Shown: piece by piece, positions 1 to 9,066 of the stretch
Layout: each line of letters begins with the position of its first letter
Numbering within the stretch: the first letter of the stretch is position 1
Notes under the pieces: generated by a model
What the model was told of the DNA's origin: nothing
Database searches by the model: none
What the model saw: the letters and a program-made list of their open reading frames with translations, nothing else
NCBI RefSeq assembly: GCF_021729885.1
Contig: NZ_CP063401.1
Span: 2,658,501 to 2,722,500, forward strand
Reading direction: 5' to 3'
DNA from: Devosia sp. SL43
GTDB lineage: Bacteria; Pseudomonadota; Alphaproteobacteria; Rhizobiales; Devosiaceae
Length of the DNA: 64,000 bases
Position numbers and translations under genes: made by a program

Positions 1-1865
1 TCGACGACGTCGTCTTCGTCCTCATCGTCGGTGCCATTGGCCTTGGCTTCGGCTTCGGCCTGCGATGCCTTGTACATGGCCTCGCCCAGCTTCATCGCGG
101 CCTGGGCCAGCGCATCGGTCCTTTCCTTGATCACGTCGCCATCTTCGCCATCGAGCACGGCGCGCAGGTCAGTGATCGCGGCTTCGATCGCGGTCTTGTC
201 CTCGGCCGAAACCTTGTCGCCATATTCCTTGAGCGACTTTTCGGTCGAGTGGATCAGGCTCTCGCCCTGGTTCTTGGCTTCGACGGCTTCGCGCTTCTTC
301 TTGTCCGATTCAGCGTTCTGCTCGGCTTCCTTGACCATCTTCTCGATGTCGGCATCCGAAAGGCCACCCGAGGCTTGGATGCGAATCTGCTGCTCCTTGC
401 CGGTGCCTTTATCCTTGGCCGAAACCTGCACGATGCCGTTGGCATCGATGTCGAAGGTCACTTCGATCTGCGGCACGCCGCGCGGTGCGGGCGGAATGCC
501 AGTCAGGTCGAAATTGCCGAGCAGCTTGTTGTTGGCGGCCATTTCGCGTTCGCCCTGGAACACGCGGATGGTCACGGCGCTCTGGCTGTCTTCGGCGGTC
601 GAGAAGGTCTGGCTCTTCTTGGTCGGGATGGTCGTGTTGCGATCGATCAGGCGGGTGAAGACGCCACCCAGGGTTTCGATGCCCAGGCTCAGCGGGGTCA
701 CGTCGAGCAGCAGCACGTCCTTGACGTCGCCCTGCAGCACGCCGGCCTGGATGGCAGCGCCAAGCGCCACCACTTCGTCCGGATTGACGCCCTTGTGCGG
801 CTCCTTGCCGAACAGTTGCTTGACCACTTCCTGCACCTTGGGCATGCGGCTCATGCCGCCGACCAGCACGACTTCATCGATCTGCGCGGCGGTGAGGCCG
901 GCATCCTTGAGCGCCTGCTTGCAGGGATCGACCGTCTTCTGAATCAGGTCGTCGACCAGCGACTCGAACTTGGAGCGCGAGAGCTTGAGGGTCAGGTGCT
1001 TGGGGCCTGACGCGTCGGCGGTGATGAAGGGCAGGTTGATTTCGGTCTGCGTCGAGCTCGACAGTTCGATCTTGGCCTTTTCGGCAGCTTCCTTGAGGCG
1101 CTGCAGAGCCAGCTTGTCGTTGCGCAGGTCGATGCCCTGCTCTTTCTTGAACTCGTCGGCAAAGTAGTCGACGAGGCGCATGTCGAAGTCTTCGCCACCG
1201 AGGAACGTGTCGCCATTGGTCGACTTCACTTCGAAGACGCCATCGCCGATTTCGAGCACGGAAACGTCGAAGGTGCCGCCGCCAAGGTCATAGACCGCGA
1301 TCGTGCCGGCGGCCTTCTTGTCGAGGCCATAGGCGAGCGCCGCAGCAGTCGGCTCGTTGATGATGCGCAGCACTTCAAGGCCGGCAATCTTGCCTGCATC
1401 CTTGGTGGCCTGGCGCTGGCTGTCGTTGAAGTAGGCCGGAACGGTGATAACGGCCTGGGTGACGGTCTCACCGAGATAGGACTCAGCGGTTTCCTTCATC
1501 TTCTGCAGGATCATCGCAGAAACCTGCGAAGGCGAATACTTTTCGCCCGAGGCTTCGACCCAGGCGTCGCCATTGTCGGCCTTGATGATCTTGAAGGGGA
1601 CGAGGTTCTTGTCCTTGGACACGACCTGGTCGTCGAAACGACGGCCGATCAGGCGCTTGACTGCGAACAGCGTACCCTCAGGGTTGGTGACCGCCTGGCG
1701 CTTGGCCGGCTGGCCGACAAGACGCTCGCCGTCCTTGGAGAAGGCGACCATCGAGGGGGTGGTGCGCGCCCCTTCCGCGTTTTCGATAACCTTGGGGTTG
1801 GAGCCGTCCATAACCGCAACGCAGCTATTGGTGGTGCCCAGGTCGATACCGATGACTTTAGCCAT
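1..1865 (-). CDS. dnaK: Molecular chaperone DnaK (Hsp70), C-terminus cut by the window edge
   Basis: Cytosolic Hsp70 chaperone that binds unfolded polypeptides and cycles between ATP and ADP states with DnaJ and GrpE. The minus-strand frame is open for 621 codons from ATG at 1865. It begins with the phosphate-binding motif [14 protein letters not shown] (about residues 5-18), then shows the Hsp70 signatures [11 protein letters not shown] (about 195) and [12 protein letters not shown] (about 335), and the interdomain linker region [16 protein letters not shown] (about 390). The last visible residues are an acidic run ([12 protein letters not shown]), so only a short tail is missing. A sigma-32-like promoter lies about 120 bp upstream. 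Its partner dnaJ would be expected just beyond the left edge, while grpE is about 5 kb to the right. The identification is secure. Confidence 0.97.
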   Translation of the reverse strand, partial: MAKVIGIDLGTTNSCVAVMDGSNPKVIENAEGARTTPSMVAFSKDGERLVGQPAKRQAVTNPEGTLFAVKRLIGRRFDDQVVSKDKNLVPFKIIKADNGDAWVEASGEKYSPSQVSAMILQKMKETAESYLGETVTQAVITVPAYFNDSQRQATKDAGKIAGLEVLRIINEPTAAALAYGLDKKAAGTIAVYDLGGGTFDVSVLEIGDGVFEVKSTNGDTFLGGEDFDMRLVDYFADEFKKEQGIDLRNDKLALQRLKEAAEKAKIELSSSTQTEINLPFITADASGPKHLTLKLSRSKFESLVDDLIQKTVDPCKQALKDAGLTAAQIDEVVLVGGMSRMPKVQEVVKQLFGKEPHKGVNPDEVVALGAAIQAGVLQGDVKDVLLLDVTPLSLGIETLGGVFTRLIDRNTTIPTKKSQTFSTAEDSQSAVTIRVFQGEREMAANNKLLGNFDLTGIPPAPRGVPQIEVTFDIDANGIVQVSAKDKGTGKEQQIRIQASGGLSDADIEKMVKEAEQNAESDKKKREAVEAKNQGESLIHSTEKSLKEYGDKVSAEDKTAIEAAITDLRAVLDGEDGDVIKERTDALAQAAMKLGEAMYKASQAEAEAKANGTDDEDEDDVV

Positions 1866-1981
1866 TATACATGCCTCTCTTTCAGCAAACCCATGATGAG
1901 ACCCCTCTCGCGAGGCAGTCCCGTGGCCGCAAGGGCCGGGTTCCTTGCAACTGGAATGCGCCCATTGCTGGGCTTGCTGGC

Positions 1982-2011
1982 TATATAGGGGGGTCGCCTT
2001 GTGGCTTCAAG
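1982..2011 (-). promoter_or_regulatory. RpoH (sigma-32)-like heat-shock promoter of dnaK
   Basis: Read on the minus strand, CTTGAA (2011-2006) is followed after 14 bases by CCCCTATATA (1991-1982), close to the sigma-32 consensus CTTGAA-N13/14-CCCCATNT. It sits about 117 bp upstream of the dnaK start codon. No CIRCE inverted repeat (HrcA operator) was seen in the 1866-2171 gap, so dnaK is probably under RpoH rather than HrcA control. Nothing else clear was seen in this 306-base gap. Confidence 0.7.
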
Positions 2012-2171
2012 CGCTCAAAGGGCAGATTTGCCGCGGGTTTGCGACATTGCCATCAATAGGCGTGCGGCGCCATTCGTCGGCTGACGGTATTGGCGTGCCA
2101 TCAGGAGCCGATTGTGCTTTCTGAGTTGGCAGGCGCTCGAAAAGCGGCGCGATTCTGGGGCGGGTCTAGCG

Positions 2172-2867
2172 ATGAAAACCATAAGGCGCGTGGTGCTCTG
2201 GTGCCTTGTGGTGATCGTTGTGCCGATCGTGCTCGCGATCTTTGGCACGCTGATCCCCAACCCCTGGGTTTTCTCCGATGAAGATAGAACGCCGACCAGG
2301 CACATTCTCGTCGTTTCCAACACACTGCACACCGATATCGCCATCCCGATCGACCCGGAATCGCTAACCGTGTTCGACTTTCTCGTTGATACGACGGTAC
2401 CGATCACCCACCCCAATGCCCGGTGGCTGCTGATCGGCTGGGGTGGGCGCTCGTTCTACCTTGAGACGCCCAGCCTTTCCGATATCAAGCCGGGGCCAAC
2501 ATTCCGTGCCCTGACCATCGATAGTTCAGTCATGCATGTCGATGTGCTGGGCGAAATCGTCCCAGGCAGCCCTGACGTAACGGACATCGCCATCACCGAG
2601 GCCGCCTATGCCAACTTGCTATCGGAGATTTCTGCCAGCTTTGCCCGCCCGAACGGCTCAGTTCAGCCCATTGACGGTTTCGCTTTTGGTACCACCGACA
2701 AGTTCTTCGAGGGCGTTGGCAGCTTCAACGCGCTGCTGGGCTGCAACGTCTGGACGTCACGCATGCTCAGAAGCGCGGGGATGAGAACTGGCATTTGGAA
2801 TCCTCTGCCCGGACTGCTGACATTTTCGCTTGGCGTCTACAATGGCGAGGCCGTCTCGCCCGGCTGA
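2172..2867 (+). CDS. TIGR02117/DUF2459 family membrane-anchored protein
   Basis: A 231-residue protein with one hydrophobic N-terminal segment (about residues 7-28, LWCLVVIVVPIVLAIFGTL) followed by a soluble domain that is probably periplasmic. The segments SNTLHTDIAIPI, LIGWGGRSFYLETP and LLGCNVWTSRMLRSAG match my memory of the TIGR02117 (DUF2459) family, which was first noted near urease genes and has no established function. The start at 2172 was chosen over an in-frame start 60 bases upstream because the membrane segment then begins normally and a weak G-rich ribosome site lies just before it. No urease genes are in the window. It is transcribed divergently from dnaK. The family call is fairly confident; the function is unknown. 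Confidence 0.7.
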   Translation: MKTIRRVVLWCLVVIVVPIVLAIFGTLIPNPWVFSDEDRTPTRHILVVSNTLHTDIAIPIDPESLTVFDFLVDTTVPITHPNARWLLIGWGGRSFYLETPSLSDIKPGPTFRALTIDSSVMHVDVLGEIVPGSPDVTDIAITEAAYANLLSEISASFARPNGSVQPIDGFAFGTTDKFFEGVGSFNALLGCNVWTSRMLRSAGMRTGIWNPLPGLLTFSLGVYNGEAVSPG

Positions 2868-2890
2868 GGGACGACGACGGCCTAATGGGC

Positions 2891-3223
2891 TCAGTCGTAG
2901 ATCGTATAGCTGCCCAGCTCGCAGATATCGATGCGGCTGACCACGGTCTCGCTGCCGTCTTCCATCACGAACTTGAAGTCGTAATTGCATTCGGTGGAAT
3001 CGTCGGCAATCGTCACCGTGCCCTCGTAACCGGCGCGTAGCGTGTGGCCGCCCCGCAGCAGGTCGGGACCCCAGTAGTCTTCGATGGACGGCGCCGCATA
3101 GAAATAGTGCAGGTCCCGGCGGCTCTCGTTGATCAGGGTGAAGTAGACGTCTTCCGCGGCAACCGGCAGCACGGTGCCCGCAAGCACCAACGCCGCCATG
3201 CCGCTCTTGATGAGCAAATGCAT
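2891..3223 (-). CDS. Small secreted protein, paralogue A of a tandem pair
   Basis: A 110-residue protein with a Sec-type signal peptide (LIKSGMAALVLAGTVLPVAA, cleavage expected after about residue 23). The mature part is about 87 residues with two cysteines, in TECNYDFKF and IDICELGSYT, which may form a disulfide. The pattern F-T-L-I-N-x-S, H-Y-F-Y, L-x-x-G-Y-x-G-T-V-T-I, C-x-Y-D-F and D-I-C-x-L-x-S-Y-T is shared with the next gene (3347-3679). This resembles a small alphaproteobacterial exported family that databases sometimes mislabel as argininosuccinate lyase. There is no catalytic signature and the function is unknown. Both copies run on the minus strand, separated by 123 bp. Confidence 0.75.
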   Translation of the reverse strand: MHLLIKSGMAALVLAGTVLPVAAEDVYFTLINESRRDLHYFYAAPSIEDYWGPDLLRGGHTLRAGYEGTVTIADDSTECNYDFKFVMEDGSETVVSRIDICELGSYTIYD

Positions 3224-3346
3224 GATGCGTCCCCAATTGTCTCGGCCAGGCTGGCCGGAAACCGATGAGTGGCATGCCGCAGATACCGCTCCAACCCCTG
3301 TTCAAGGGGGCGAAGGCCGGCGGTCCGCCGGCCCTCCCGAGGCGAA

Positions 3347-3679
3347 TCAGTCGGTCAGCGTGTAGCTGCTGAGTGAGCAGATATCGACTTCCGGCACTTC
3401 GAGCAGATCGCCTTCGCCGCTCTCGAAGCGGAAATCGTAGAGACACTGGTCGGAGCCGTCGCCGATGGTCACGGTGCCCTGGTAACCGGGCTCCAGCGTG
3501 CCATCTGCACCCAGCAGATCTTCGCCCCAGCTGTCTTCATTGCTGGGCGTCGTATAGAAATAATGCAGCGATACCGAGCTGTTGTTGATCAGCGTGAACT
3601 CGACAGTCTGTGCGGCTGCTGGCAGCACGCCGGCCAGCAGCGCAAGGGCAGCAAAGCCGCCCTTGATATAGGTATTCAT
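3347..3679 (-). CDS. Small secreted protein, paralogue B of a tandem pair
   Basis: A 110-residue protein of the same length and architecture as its neighbour at 2891-3223: a signal peptide ending in LLAGVLPAAAQ, then an approximately 87-residue mature domain with FTLINNSS, LHYFY, GYQGTVTI, CLYDFRF and VDICSLSSYTLTD. The two cysteines are conserved between the copies, and roughly half of the mature residues look identical by eye, so this is a diverged tandem duplication. It is most likely periplasmic or secreted. No partner gene suggests a role. The divergent pabBC gene starts 122 bp away and the promoters of both presumably share that gap. I do not recognise a function. Confidence 0.75.
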   Translation of the reverse strand: MNTYIKGGFAALALLAGVLPAAAQTVEFTLINNSSVSLHYFYTTPSNEDSWGEDLLGADGTLEPGYQGTVTIGDGSDQCLYDFRFESGEGDLLEVPEVDICSLSSYTLTD

Positions 3680-3801
3680 GGGAAGTCCCTCTTAAGCGCT
3701 CATGCGCCAAGCCATATTAGAGGCCACAGGGGAATTTATCCAAGGGGGTGCGCAGCGGGCGGGTGCTTTTATTTCACGCGCCAAGGCCCTAGAAGCGCGT
3801 C

Positions 3802-5592
3802 ATGTTCGCTCCCGGCACCGTATTGTTGCATGACACGCTGAACCCTGGTGGGGACAACCTGCTCTTCGCTACGCCGCGCGCGATTCTGGTAGCCCATGAC
3901 GCAGCCGCGGCCAGGTCGGCGCTGGCGCAACTCGAGGGGGCGCAAAGCCGTGGACTCTGGGCCGCAGGCTTTCTGGCCTATGAGCTCGGTTTTGTGTTCG
4001 AGGAGCGGCTGATCGATAGGCTGCCGCCGCCCGGCGAAACGCCCTTGCTGTGGCTCGGACTCTATGAGGCGCCGCAGCGCCTGACGACTGACGAGACGGA
4101 GCGATATCTCGCGGATAGCAGCGGGACCGGCACTGGTCGGGCCCTCGACATCGTGCCCAGTGTCGATCCTGAGCAGTATCGGCATGCCTTCGATCGGGTC
4201 GAACGTCTCATCGCCGCTGGCGACACCTACCAGGTCAACCTCACCTTCAGGGCGCGGTTCAGGCTGGAGGGCGATCCGGTCGCGCTGTATCGCGACCTCG
4301 TCCGCCAGCAGCCCGTGGCCTATGGCGCGCTGATCAATACTGGCACGCGGTGGATATTGTCGCGCTCGCCCGAGCTGTTCGTCGCCAGCCGCGACAATCT
4401 GCTGTCGGCGCGGCCGATGAAGGGCACGCTCAAGCGTGGGCGCACCCTGACCGAGGACCAGGCCGGTCGCGCGGCGCTGGCGGGTGATGAAAAGAACCGT
4501 GCCGAAAACCTGATGATCGTCGACCTGCTCCGCAACGACCTGGGTCGTATCGCCGAGATCGGCTCGGTCAAGGTGACGGACCTCTATACGGTTGAGACCT
4601 ACCGGACGCTCCACACCATGACCTCGGGCATCACTGCCCGGCGGCGGCCCGACGTCACGACCACAGATCTGCTGGCCAACCTCTTCCCCTGCGGCTCGAT
4701 CACCGGCGCGCCAAAACTGCGCGCCATGGAGATCATCCACGAGGTGGAGGGTGGCCCGCGCGGCGTCTATACCGGCTCGATCGGCTATTTCGCGCCCGGT
4801 GGCGATCTGATGCTCAACGTCGCCATCCGCACTGCGGTGATCGGCAATGATGGTCATGGCGAAATCGGCATTGGCGGCGGCATCGTCGCTGACAGCACCG
4901 CCGAGGACGAATATCGCGAGGCGCTGCTCAAGATGGCCTTCTTTGCTAACCCCGCCCGGAAAGTGACGCTGATCGAAACCATGCTGTGGGAACCGGCTTC
5001 CGGCTTTGCGCTGCTGGACCGGCATCTGAATCGCATGGCGGCCTCGGCGACCTATTTTGGGCTGACCTTCGACCGGGCGGCCGTAAGCGCCCTGCTCCAT
5101 GCCCAAGCATTCCAGTCCGACCGCATGCGGGTTCGCCTGACGCTGGATGACAGCGGCCCGGCGGTCACATCAGTGCCGCTGCCGCCTAATCCGGCTGTGT
5201 TCCGCTTCGCCATCGCGCCGGAACGGCTTGATTCGCAAAGCCTTTGGCTCGTCCATAAGACGACCAATCGCGCCTTCTACGACGAGCCGCGCATCCGGGC
5301 TCATGACGCGCATGGCGTCGACGAGGTGGTGTTCCGCAACGAACGCGGCGAACTCACCGAGGGGTCGATCACCAATCTCTTCGTCGAGCGCAGCGGGGTG
5401 CTGCTGACGCCGCCGCTGTCGTCGGGCCTGCTGCCGGGCACAATGCGGGCCGAGCTGATCGCCACCGGCAAGGCTGTCGAGCAGGTTTTGACACTGGACG
5501 ATCTCGAAGACGCCGAGGCAATCTGGCTGGGCAATTCGGTGCGAGGTTTGATCCGCGGCGAATGGGTCAAGTTTGAAGGAGACGGACGATGA
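3802..5592 (+). CDS. pabB: Aminodeoxychorismate synthase component I fused to aminodeoxychorismate lyase (PabB-PabC)
   Basis: Folate-pathway bifunctional enzyme of 596 residues. The N-terminal two thirds is a chorismate-binding PabB domain: QVNLTFRARF (about 143), SARPMKGTLKRG (about 203, with the catalytic KGT), ENLMIVDLLRNDLG (about 234), LFPCGSITGAPK (about 293) and GIGGGIVADS (about 355). From about residue 385 the chain continues as a class IV PLP aminotransferase/lyase domain (PabC), with LVHKTTNR carrying the probable PLP lysine and NERGELTEGSITNLF. Together these would turn chorismate plus ammonia into 4-aminobenzoate. The glutamine amidotransferase subunit PabA is not in the window. 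The stop codon overlaps the pncA start (ATGA). The fusion is common in proteobacteria. Confidence 0.93.
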   Translation: MFAPGTVLLHDTLNPGGDNLLFATPRAILVAHDAAAARSALAQLEGAQSRGLWAAGFLAYELGFVFEERLIDRLPPPGETPLLWLGLYEAPQRLTTDETERYLADSSGTGTGRALDIVPSVDPEQYRHAFDRVERLIAAGDTYQVNLTFRARFRLEGDPVALYRDLVRQQPVAYGALINTGTRWILSRSPELFVASRDNLLSARPMKGTLKRGRTLTEDQAGRAALAGDEKNRAENLMIVDLLRNDLGRIAEIGSVKVTDLYTVETYRTLHTMTSGITARRRPDVTTTDLLANLFPCGSITGAPKLRAMEIIHEVEGGPRGVYTGSIGYFAPGGDLMLNVAIRTAVIGNDGHGEIGIGGGIVADSTAEDEYREALLKMAFFANPARKVTLIETMLWEPASGFALLDRHLNRMAASATYFGLTFDRAAVSALLHAQAFQSDRMRVRLTLDDSGPAVTSVPLPPNPAVFRFAIAPERLDSQSLWLVHKTTNRAFYDEPRIRAHDAHGVDEVVFRNERGELTEGSITNLFVERSGVLLTPPLSSGLLPGTMRAELIATGKAVEQVLTLDDLEDAEAIWLGNSVRGLIRGEWVKFEGDGR

Positions 5593-6224
5593 CGATCGAG
5601 ATCACCACCAGGGATGTGCTGGTCGTCGTCGACATGCAGTATGATTTCCTGCCCGGCGGCAGCCTTGCCGTGACAGGCGGCGACGAGATTGTGCCGCTGA
5701 TCAATACCCTGGCCAAGCGCTTCACCAACGTGATCTTCACCCAGGACTGGCACACGGCCGATCACATCTCCTTCGCCAGCCAGCACCCCGGCAAGGCGCC
5801 GTTCGAGACCGTCGAACTGCCCTATGGCACCCAGGTACTGTGGCCGGACCATTGCGTGTGGAATAGCCATGGCGCCGCCCTGTCCGCCGATCTCGACATC
5901 CCCCATGGCCAGCTGATCATCCGCAAGGGCTATAACCGCCTGATCGATAGCTATTCCGGCTTCCAGGAAGCCGATCGCGAAACCCTGACGGGGCTGGCGG
6001 GATATCTGGGCGAACGCGATGTTGGCCGGCTCTATGTGGTGGGTCTCGCGACCGATTTCTGCGTCGGTTGGACGGCCATCGATGGGGCGGCGGCTGGGTT
6101 CGATGTGACTGTCATCGAGGATGCGACGCGGGCGATCGACAATGCGGGGTCGTTGGAGCGGGCCTGGTCGGATATGGCGGAAGCGGGCGTTGAGCGGGTG
6201 ATGAGCAAGGATATTTTGGGGTAG
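5589..6224 (+). CDS. pncA: Nicotinamidase (PncA)
   Basis: Cytosolic isochorismatase-fold hydrolase of 211 residues that deaminates nicotinamide to nicotinate for NAD recycling. Visible features are VVVDMQYDFLPGGSL with the catalytic Asp at about residue 15, the metal-binding region TQDWHTADHISFAS (Asp54, His56, His60 region), WPDHCVWNSHGA, and ATDFCVGWTA with the nucleophilic Cys at about 158. The start ATG overlaps the pabBC stop in an ATGA arrangement, so the two are probably translated in a coupled manner from one transcript. A family-A palindromic repeat begins 26 bases after the stop. Confidence 0.93.
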   Translation: MTIEITTRDVLVVVDMQYDFLPGGSLAVTGGDEIVPLINTLAKRFTNVIFTQDWHTADHISFASQHPGKAPFETVELPYGTQVLWPDHCVWNSHGAALSADLDIPHGQLIIRKGYNRLIDSYSGFQEADRETLTGLAGYLGERDVGRLYVVGLATDFCVGWTAIDGAAAGFDVTVIEDATRAIDNAGSLERAWSDMAEAGVERVMSKDILG

Positions 6225-6250
6225 TTGCCGGCCTTGGCTTACCCACAGGG

Positions 6251-6336
6251 CGTCACCCTCGGGCCTGACCCGAGGGCTCTTCACTTGCCGCGCGTCCGAT
6301 AAGTGCAGTGCCCTCGGGTCAAGCCCGAGGGTGACG
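6251..6336. repeat. Family A palindromic intergenic repeat, copy 1
   Basis: An 86-base imperfect inverted repeat. Its outer arms read CGTCACCCTCGGGCCTGACC and the reverse complement of nearly the same sequence (CCCTCGGGTCAAGCCCGAGG then GTGACG), around a core with CTTCACTTGC. Two further copies occur at 33419-33505 and 46104-46190. Each arm is itself an internal hairpin (CCCTCGGGcctgaCCCGAGGG). Confidence 0.85.
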
Positions 6337-6382
6337 ATTCGCGAGCTTGGGGACTGCGAAGCTCCAAATGATCCTCTTGTGC

Positions 6383-6398
6383 GGATTCACGTGAAACG
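6383..6398. promoter_or_regulatory. parS-like sequence
   Basis: GGATTCACGTGAAACG contains the exact palindromic core TTCACGTGAA (6386-6395) and matches the 16-base parS consensus at 13 positions. It lies in the gap just before the end of the minus-strand methyltransferase gene. Confidence 0.4.
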
Positions 6399-7145
6399 TC
6401 AGACCAGCGCACAAACACACACCTGCCGCATGCTGGTGGCGTCGAACGCACTGCGGTCAAATCCGCCAAAGCGCTCGACCAGCCGGAAGCCGCCGCGTTC
6501 GAGCAGCAGGGGCAGTTCCTGCGGATAGATCTGGCGCATGGTCAGCGGCGTATGCCGGAAGTCCGGATGTCCCGGCCGCGACCAGTACCAATCGGCGCGG
6601 CTGACCTGTCGGACTGGATCATAGGCAATAGTCTCTTCGATGGTGATCACGCCCAGTTCGGGATGCGAAAATTCGCCCATATGCTGCCGCTCGCCATGCG
6701 GCCGGCTGAGGAGCCACGCGCTGGGCACGAAGATGTCGAAGATCAATTGTCCATCAGGCTTGAGATGACGCTTCACCGCGGCCAGAAAGCGCAGGATGTC
6801 GGATGTCTCCGTCAGGTGCAGCAGCGAATTGGCGGCGATGGTCACCGCGTCGAAGCGCCGACCCAGATCGAAGTCCCGCATGTCGAGTGCGGCGAAGGTG
6901 ATGGTTAGGCCCGCTGCATTTGCCCGCTGCCGGGCGCTTGCGAGCATGGTCTCGGACAGATCGCCGCCGGTGACAACAGCCCCGGAGCGCGCCAGCGGCA
7001 GGGTGAACCGCCCGGTGCCGCAGGCCAGATCGAGCACCTGGCGACCCGCACCACCGGCTGCCGCGACATAGAACTGCTCCATGTCGGGATCATCCGGCAG
7101 GACCAGATCATAGAGTTCGGGCTGGTCGTAGAGATCGTCTGCCAT
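6399..7145 (-). CDS. Class I SAM-dependent methyltransferase
   Basis: A 248-residue Rossmann-fold methyltransferase. The SAM-binding motif I is VLDLACGTGRFTLPLARSG (about residues 37-55), followed by the acidic loop GGDLSETMLASARQR and motif II/III regions FAALDMRDFDLGRRFDAVT and HLKPDGQLIFDIFVP. This resembles small-molecule methyltransferases of the UbiE/Methyltransf_25 type, but the substrate cannot be told. The start was placed at 7145 because a good ribosome site (GGGAGGA) lies 4 bases upstream; the in-frame ATG at 7190 would lie inside the grpE terminator hairpin. It is downstream of grpE and separated from it by that terminator, so it is probably expressed on its own. Confidence 0.85.
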   Translation of the reverse strand: MADDLYDQPELYDLVLPDDPDMEQFYVAAAGGAGRQVLDLACGTGRFTLPLARSGAVVTGGDLSETMLASARQRANAAGLTITFAALDMRDFDLGRRFDAVTIAANSLLHLTETSDILRFLAAVKRHLKPDGQLIFDIFVPSAWLLSRPHGERQHMGEFSHPELGVITIEETIAYDPVRQVSRADWYWSRPGHPDFRHTPLTMRQIYPQELPLLLERGGFRLVERFGGFDRSAFDATSMRQVCVCALV

Positions 7146-7159
7146 TCCATCCTCCCAAA

Positions 7160-7190
7160 CAAAAAGGGCGCCATTGCTGGCGCCCTTCAT
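7160..7190 (-). terminator. Rho-independent terminator of grpE
   Basis: Minus-strand hairpin AAGGGCGCC-agcaat-GGCGCCCTT followed by TTTTG, located 19 bases after the grpE stop codon. It separates the hrcA-grpE unit from the methyltransferase gene downstream. Confidence 0.85.
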
Positions 7191-7208
7191 ACCGATATGC
7201 GTGCGGTA

Positions 7209-7790
7209 TCAGACGCTCTTGTCGATGGCTTCGTCGGCTGGGGCGTGGCTTGGGCCGCCCTTGGCGACGCCGACCATGGCCGGGCGCAGCACGCGGTCGC
7301 CGATGGCAAAGCCCGCCTGGACTACCTGCACGACCGTGCCTTCCGGGCGCGAGGGATCGGGGACTTCGAACATGGCCTGGTGGCGATGCGGATCGAACTT
7401 CTGGCCTTCGGCCTCGATCGGCTTGACGCCATGTTTGGCCAGCAAGCGCTGCATTTCGCGCTCGGTCATCTCGATGCCTTCAATCAGGCTCTTGGTGGTC
7501 GCGTCGCCATTTTCGCGCGCTTCGGCCGGCAGCACCATCAGGGCGCGGCTCAGCGCATCGGTGGCCGACAGCATATCGCGGGCAAAGCCAGCAATGGCAT
7601 AGCTGCGCGTGTCATTGACGTCGCGCTCGGTGCGCTTGCGCAGGTTTTCCATCTCGGCGATGGTCCGCAGCACGCGATCCTTGAGCTCGGCATTTTCGGC
7701 GCGCAAGGCCTCGACCGGATCGACCTCTTGGGTCTCCAGGATTTCGACTTCAGGCGTCTCGCCAGAGGCGGCGTTTTCGTCGCTCATCAT
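7209..7790 (-). CDS. grpE: Nucleotide exchange factor GrpE
   Basis: Co-chaperone of about 193 residues that releases ADP from DnaK. The acidic N-terminus is followed by a long helical segment ([32 protein letters not shown]) typical of the GrpE dimer stalk. The C-terminal beta domain has [12 protein letters not shown] and [25 protein letters not shown], which is the GrpE signature. Two adjacent ATG codons (7790 and 7787) are possible; I chose the first because GGAAC lies about 8 bases before it. It follows hrcA on the same strand with a 63-base gap and is ended by a clear terminator. Confidence 0.94.
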   Translation of the reverse strand: MMSDENAASGETPEVEILETQEVDPVEALRAENAELKDRVLRTIAEMENLRKRTERDVNDTRSYAIAGFARDMLSATDALSRALMVLPAEARENGDATTKSLIEGIEMTEREMQRLLAKHGVKPIEAEGQKFDPHRHQAMFEVPDPSRPEGTVVQVVQAGFAIGDRVLRPAMVGVAKGGPSHAPADEAIDKSV

Positions 7791-7822
7791 TGTGTGTTCC
7801 GCAATTACTGAATTTGTCCCGC

Positions 7823-7850
7823 ATATCGGCCAATCCAGCGGGATTTTCAA
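7823..7850 (-). promoter_or_regulatory. Weak sigma-32-like promoter candidate upstream of grpE
   Basis: In the hrcA-grpE gap the minus strand shows TTGAAA (7850-7845), then 13 bases, then GGCCGATAT (7831-7823). The -35 half resembles the sigma-32 consensus, but the -10 half matches CCCCATAT poorly. It is offered only because grpE would be expected to be heat inducible along with dnaK. Confidence 0.3.
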
Positions 7851-7853
7851 CCC

Positions 7854-8927
7854 TTACCGCTTGCGCGCCATCATCGCCGTGATGACGTTGGCGGTATAAT
7901 CCACCACCGGCACGATGCGGGCATAGTTGAGGCGCGTCGGGCCGATGACGCCCAATACCCCCACAACCTTGTCATTGGCATCCTTGTAGGGCGAGAGGAT
8001 GACGGAGGACCCGGACAGCGAAAACAGCTTGTTCTCCGAGCCGATGAAGATGCGGACGCCCTGCGCTTTCTCGGCGTCGCCGAGCAGGTCGAGCAGGCCT
8101 TCCTTGCTTTCCAGCTCGTCAAACAGCTGGCGCATGCGCAGCAGGTCGTCGCTGGCCATGGCGTCGTTGAGCAGGTTGGCCCGGCCGCGCACGATGACGG
8201 TTGGCTGGCTGGTGGCCGAGGGCTGGCTGAGCGTGGCGATGCCGGCATCGACCAGCTTCTGCGTCAGCTCGTCGAGCTCGGCGCGTTGTTCGGCGCGTTG
8301 TTCGGCCAAAACCTTACGCGCTTCGGCAATGGTGCGGCCCACCACGTGATGGGCCAGATAATTGCCCGCCTGGGTCAGTGCCGATGCGGTGAGGCCGGGC
8401 GGGATATCCATGATGCGGTTTTCCACCTGCCCGTCCTGGCCCACCATGATGGCCATGGCGCGGGTCGAATCGAGCCGCACGAATTCGATATGGCGCAACA
8501 CCATGTCGGCCTTGGTGGCGATGACCACGCCGGCGCCCTGGCTGAGGCCTGACAGCAGCTGGCTGGCTTCGGTGAGGACGTCTTCGACCTGCCCGCGATG
8601 TTGGCCCTCGATCTGCTTGGCGATCTGGCTGCGCTCGCTTTCGTTCACCGAGCCGACTTCGAGCATGGCGTCGACGAAAAATCTTAGGCCTTCCTGCGTC
8701 GGCGCCCGTCCCGCCGAGGTATGCGGCGCCGCGATCAGGCCCAAATCCTCGAGATCGGCCATCACATTGCGCACCGAGGCCGGCGACAGGCCGGTCTGCA
8801 GCATGCGGCTCAGGTCACGCGAACCGACCGGCGAGCCGGTGTCGAGATAGCGCTCGACGATCTTGCGAAAGATGTCCTGGCTGCGGGCGTTGAGCACACT
8901 CAAAAAGTCTTCGGGGGGCTTGCTCAT
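7854..8927 (-). CDS. hrcA: Heat-inducible transcriptional repressor HrcA
   Basis: DNA-binding repressor of about 357 residues that normally binds CIRCE operators at groE/dnaK-type heat-shock genes and needs GroEL to be active. The winged-helix N-terminus is visible (DIFRKIVERYLDTGSPVGSR and LSPASVRNVMADLEDLGL, residues about 15-70), followed by the GAF-like central domain and the C-terminal motif GVLGVIGPTRLNYARIVPVVDYTA. The start at 8927 (MSKPPEDF) was preferred to upstream in-frame starts, which would add 32 low-complexity residues absent from the family. It is divergent from rph, with 139 bp between them. I saw no CIRCE element in this window, so its targets are probably elsewhere. Confidence 0.93.
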   Translation of the reverse strand: MSKPPEDFLSVLNARSQDIFRKIVERYLDTGSPVGSRDLSRMLQTGLSPASVRNVMADLEDLGLIAAPHTSAGRAPTQEGLRFFVDAMLEVGSVNESERSQIAKQIEGQHRGQVEDVLTEASQLLSGLSQGAGVVIATKADMVLRHIEFVRLDSTRAMAIMVGQDGQVENRIMDIPPGLTASALTQAGNYLAHHVVGRTIAEARKVLAEQRAEQRAELDELTQKLVDAGIATLSQPSATSQPTVIVRGRANLLNDAMASDDLLRMRQLFDELESKEGLLDLLGDAEKAQGVRIFIGSENKLFSLSGSSVILSPYKDANDKVVGVLGVIGPTRLNYARIVPVVDYTANVITAMMARKR

Positions 8928-9066
8928 CCGGTTCGATAAAATCGTCCGCTTTAACTGTGGTGCATCATTTAAGCGCAAAGCCGCCCTGCGCCAAGCCGCC
9001 GCCGCTTGTGAGCGCGTCCGCATAGGGTTAAGAGGCGGTTAATCGCAATTTTCTTTCGGATTCTTG

